Shown here: positions 6,054 to 8,227 of the stretch, one piece after another
Layout of the letters: each line of letters begins with the position of its first letter
Position numbering within the stretch: the first letter of the stretch is position 1
Assembly (NCBI GenBank): GCA_007117555.1
Contig: SKGI01000115.1
Coordinates: 1-8,227 of the forward strand
Reading direction: 5' to 3'
Source: Candidatus Izemoplasma sp.
GTDB lineage: Bacteria; Bacillota_I; Bacilli_A; Izemoplasmatales; Izemoplasmataceae
Length of the DNA stretch: 8,227 bases
Translations under genes and position numbers: made by a program
The notes under the pieces: generated by a model
Databases searched by the model: none
Told to the model about the DNA's origin: nothing
The model's input: the letters and a program-made list of their open reading frames with translations, nothing else

Positions 6054-7097
6054 TTATATTGATTTTTTTCCACGATACTGTGTCGGTGTCATACCGGTGT
6101 GATTACGAAAAACACGGTGAAAATACTGCACATCAATAAAACCAGACATCATCCCGATGGTAGCTAAGTTCAATTGATGATAGCGCTTAAGTAAATTTTT
6201 TGCATAATCGATTTTTTTCTGAGTAATATAAGCTTGCACACTCATGCCAACTTCTTTTTTAAACAATCGACTTAGATGTTCTTTACTAATGTGAAAGCGT
6301 GTCGCTACATCCGCCAAACTGATTGAATCGGAAAAATGGGCATCGATATACGTTTGTACATCAAGCACATTCAATTTATACGAGACAGTCTGGTGAATCA
6401 ACATATTCAATATAGCAATGAGGTTATCTCGAATTTGTTGCATATCGAATTTTTTTACAAGGGATGATACGTTTTGATGATTATATTCTTTCTCCAGTTT
6501 TTGCACAAAATGAAACAAGTCTTTTTCCATGTAAACCTTCAAAGTCGATTTTAGCGTATCATCCGTGAACAGCGATTGTAACCGATCAAGTTGGGTTGTC
6601 AATCTCACCGGATCTTGACTAATTAAACTTTTGTATAGCTGATTTTTACTTTCATAATATTGACTTAATATTTGACTAAGATCTTCATGGACGAGAACTT
6701 GTTCAATATGCTGGTAGCTTTGACGCGTATGAATGATGTCTTGAGCACGACTAACTGCCTTTTCAAGTTCTGTTCGTCCGACCGGTTTTAACAAGTAATC
6801 TGTAGCTTTCGTTTTAAGCGCCTGATGTAAATAGACATAATCCTCATATCCACTCATCACGATTATTTCGACGGGATATTGCGCTGCTCGAACTTCTTTA
6901 AGCATCTCTGCACCATCAAGTCGTGGCATTCGCATGTCAGTGATCATCAAATCAAAAGGCTGTTTATTTAACAGCTCTAACGCAACTTGTCCATCCCCTG
7001 CTTCAGCAATTTCTGTGAAGCCCATTTCACGCCAAGGCAATATCTTGCGAATGAGCATTCTACTCCAAACTTCGTCATCAACGATGAGTAATCTCAT
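6054..7097 (-). CDS. Response regulator, YesN type (REC plus AraC-family DNA-binding domain)
   Basis: Cytoplasmic transcription regulator of 347 residues, partner of the kinase that it overlaps by 20 nt. The receiver domain covers about 1-118: acidic pocket Asp7/Asp8, phosphoacceptor Asp54 in TDMRMP, Ser82 in MSGYEDY, and Lys104 in LLKP, so all the residues needed for phosphorylation are present. A variable helical linker (about 120-240) follows, as is usual in this family. The AraC domain is at about 246-345: first helix-turn-helix LADVATRFHISKEHLSRLF, second ending in the family signature GF-x-D-x-x-YF-x-R-x-F and then GMTPTQYR. The ATG at 7097 is preceded by AAAGGAGG (7107-7114) with a 9-nt spacer, and the protein opens with the canonical LLIVDDE strand, so the start is firm. 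Regulators of this type usually sit beside sugar ABC importers and activate them; the likely target is the operon starting at 5972. A run of seven A in the penultimate codons does not disturb the frame. Confidence 0.96.
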   Translation of the reverse strand: MRLLIVDDEVWSRMLIRKILPWREMGFTEIAEAGDGQVALELLNKQPFDLMITDMRMPRLDGAEMLKEVRAAQYPVEIIVMSGYEDYVYLHQALKTKATDYLLKPVGRTELEKAVSRAQDIIHTRQSYQHIEQVLVHEDLSQILSQYYESKNQLYKSLISQDPVRLTTQLDRLQSLFTDDTLKSTLKVYMEKDLFHFVQKLEKEYNHQNVSSLVKKFDMQQIRDNLIAILNMLIHQTVSYKLNVLDVQTYIDAHFSDSISLADVATRFHISKEHLSRLFKKEVGMSVQAYITQKKIDYAKNLLKRYHQLNLATIGMMSGFIDVQYFHRVFRNHTGMTPTQYRGKKSI

Positions 7098-8227
7098 GAC
7101 GCATCGCCTCCTTTGGCAGGTGTAAAATGGTCGTGATACCTCTTATTTTAGCCGTTTCTAGTGCTATTCCAAACTGCGGACCATACAATAATTTAATGCG
7201 TGCATCAAGATTAGCAAGTCCAATGCTTGGAAAATCATACTCAAGCGTTGTAACCCCTTTAGTTTGACCTTTCTTAAGTTCTTCATTAATCGTTTTGAGT
7301 CGACTTGAATCGATTCCCGCCCCGTCATCAGTAATACGAATCATTAAAGTATCCTCGAGTTTATGATCAATCGTTATGCCCATCGTTTCTTGACCTTGTG
7401 CGAACCCATGGCGAAAAGAATTTTCAATAATTGGCTGTAAGGTCAACTTAGGTAATTGCACCGTGCGCGCCGCTTCAGGTACATTGATTGTGAAAGATAA
7501 AGCCTCCCCAAAGCGTAACTTTTGAATATTCAAGTAATCAGCAATATGTTCTAACTCATCGTGTAATGTGACGGCTTCTTTGTTGATTTTCATTGAATAA
7601 CGAAGAATATGACTCATTTTAAGTGTCGCGTCATAGATGTCTGGTGCTTCTGCATTCAATGCCATGCCACTAATCATCTGAAACGTATTGGCGAGAAAGT
7701 GTGGGTTAATTTGCGCTTGAAGCGCTTTGAGTTGGGCACTTTGTATGGCAATTTTTGATTCATAGCGCTCTCGGACCATCTTTGTCATTTCATCAATCAT
7801 CTGATTGTAACTTTCTTCTAACAGTTTAAGTTCATCGTAACGTTTTGTGTCGCCTTGAACGTGACTGAAGGCAAACTGTTTCATGTGCCCTACGAGTTGG
7901 ATGATTGGATTCGTAATTCGATTGGATAATAAAATGGCAATCGGAATCGTAATAGATAAAGATAAGACAATAATGAAGATGGCAATACTAATCATACGGT
8001 TGTTCATCCCTGTGATCAATCGTGCATCAACCATTGAGGCAATATAAATGTCTTGATTCGGAACACGGCCTGACCAAACATACTGTTGATTGTACTGTAA
8101 CGGTTCGGTACTCAAACGTGCGTTATGATGGTTAAAGACGTGATGAGCAAGCGTGTCTTCACTTACTGTTATACCAGTAATCAATCCCGTAGATGAAAAC
8201 AACATAAAGGCTGTCTCAGGACCAAAA
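7078..8227 (-). CDS. Sensor histidine kinase, YesM type (5' end cut off by window edge)
   Basis: Membrane histidine kinase of the His_kinase/HATPase_c (YesM, LytS-like) family, which autophosphorylates and passes phosphate to the adjacent regulator. The frame stays open to the window edge; the first in-window ATG is at 8205, but seven more codons (FGPETAF) precede it, so the N-terminus, with the first membrane segment and most of the sensor domain, is missing. Numbered from the 8205 Met: residues 1-68 are the end of an extracytoplasmic sensor; 71-93 is a membrane helix; about 94-146 is HAMP-like, leading into a coiled linker. The H-box is AQINPHF with His169 as phosphoacceptor; family members usually continue FLYNTL, here FLANTF. 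The N-box lies at 257-267 (QPIIENSFRHG), the G1 box at 293-299 (DDGAGID), and a second glycine motif at 327-332. Its TGA stop lies 20 nt inside the regulator gene, indicating co-transcription and probable translational coupling. Family assignment is secure; the ligand is unknown. Confidence 0.95.
   Translation of the reverse strand, partial: FGPETAFMLFSSTGLITGITVSEDTLAHHVFNHHNARLSTEPLQYNQQYVWSGRVPNQDIYIASMVDARLITGMNNRMISIAIFIIVLSLSITIPIAILLSNRITNPIIQLVGHMKQFAFSHVQGDTKRYDELKLLEESYNQMIDEMTKMVRERYESKIAIQSAQLKALQAQINPHFLANTFQMISGMALNAEAPDIYDATLKMSHILRYSMKINKEAVTLHDELEHIADYLNIQKLRFGEALSFTINVPEAARTVQLPKLTLQPIIENSFRHGFAQGQETMGITIDHKLEDTLMIRITDDGAGIDSSRLKTINEELKKGQTKGVTTLEYDFPSIGLANLDARIKLLYGPQFGIALETAKIRGITTILHLPKEAMRHEITHR
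7107..7114 (-). promoter_or_regulatory. Ribosome binding site of the response regulator
   Basis: AAAGGAGG on the minus strand, 9 nt before the ATG at 7097 and inside the end of the kinase gene. Another ATG (7103-7105) lies only 2 nt from the site and is out of frame with the regulator, so 7097 is the better start. The overlap lets ribosomes finishing the kinase re-initiate on the regulator. Confidence 0.85.

Noticed and set aside
6054..6075. A7 run near the end of the regulator gene as a programmed frameshift site
   Set aside because: The AraC domain is already complete before the run and the reading frame ends normally two codons later; no stem or stop arrangement suggests recoding.
7720..7728. 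AAGCGCTTT inside the kinase gene as an internal regulatory site
   Set aside because: It encodes part of the conserved QLKALQ segment preceding the H-box and has no promoter context; it mainly shows that the octamer can arise by chance.

Overview
The window looks like a carbohydrate-utilisation locus from a low-to-moderate GC Gram-positive bacterium (Bacillota). The signs are strong AAAGGAG-type ribosome binding sites, a lipoprotein-anchored solute-binding protein, a YesM/YesN-type two-component pair, and an ABC sugar importer encoded without its own ATPase. Tryptophan is encoded by TGG and genes end in TGA or TAA, so the code is standard and a Mycoplasma-type code is excluded. I cannot name the genus. 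Every gene I can support lies on the minus strand, so transcription runs from high to low coordinates.

Layout in order of transcription. A sensor histidine kinase (7078-8227) is cut by the right edge of the window. It overlaps by 20 nt an AraC-type response regulator (6054-7097). A 81-nt non-coding gap follows (5973-6053, measured to the corrected start). It carries a probable promoter with a good -10 and a poor -35, an AAGCGCTT palindrome in the spacer, and a strong ribosome binding site. Then comes a tightly packed five-gene unit: lipoprotein solute-binding protein (4734-5972), MalF-like permease (3846-4715), MalG-like permease (3010-3849), a GH5-family glycoside hydrolase with a C-terminal beta-rich domain (1469-3013), and a GH30-family glycoside hydrolase (83-1417). 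The permease/permease and permease/GH5 junctions are 4-nt stop/start overlaps. The last 82 nt (1-82) are non-coding, with no convincing terminator.

Working model (inference). The membrane kinase senses an extracellular sugar or a ligand-bound binding protein and phosphorylates the AraC regulator. The regulator activates the importer operon, and the importer brings in a beta-linked gluco-oligosaccharide. Neither hydrolase has a signal peptide, so both should act on the imported oligosaccharide in the cytoplasm. GH5 (motifs resembling exo-beta-1,3-glucanases) plus GH30 (related to glucosylceramidases and beta-1,6-glucanases) suggests mixed beta-1,3/1,6-glucan fragments, such as those from laminarin or fungal wall glucan. 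The substrate is not proven by the sequence. The importer ATPase and any secreted depolymerase must be encoded elsewhere.

I see no mobile elements, CRISPR, tRNA, rRNA or phage genes. The locus is a familiar type of system. The less ordinary points are the all-intracellular GH5+GH30 pairing, the extra domain on the cytoplasmic GH5, and the arrangement of the binding-protein leader region.
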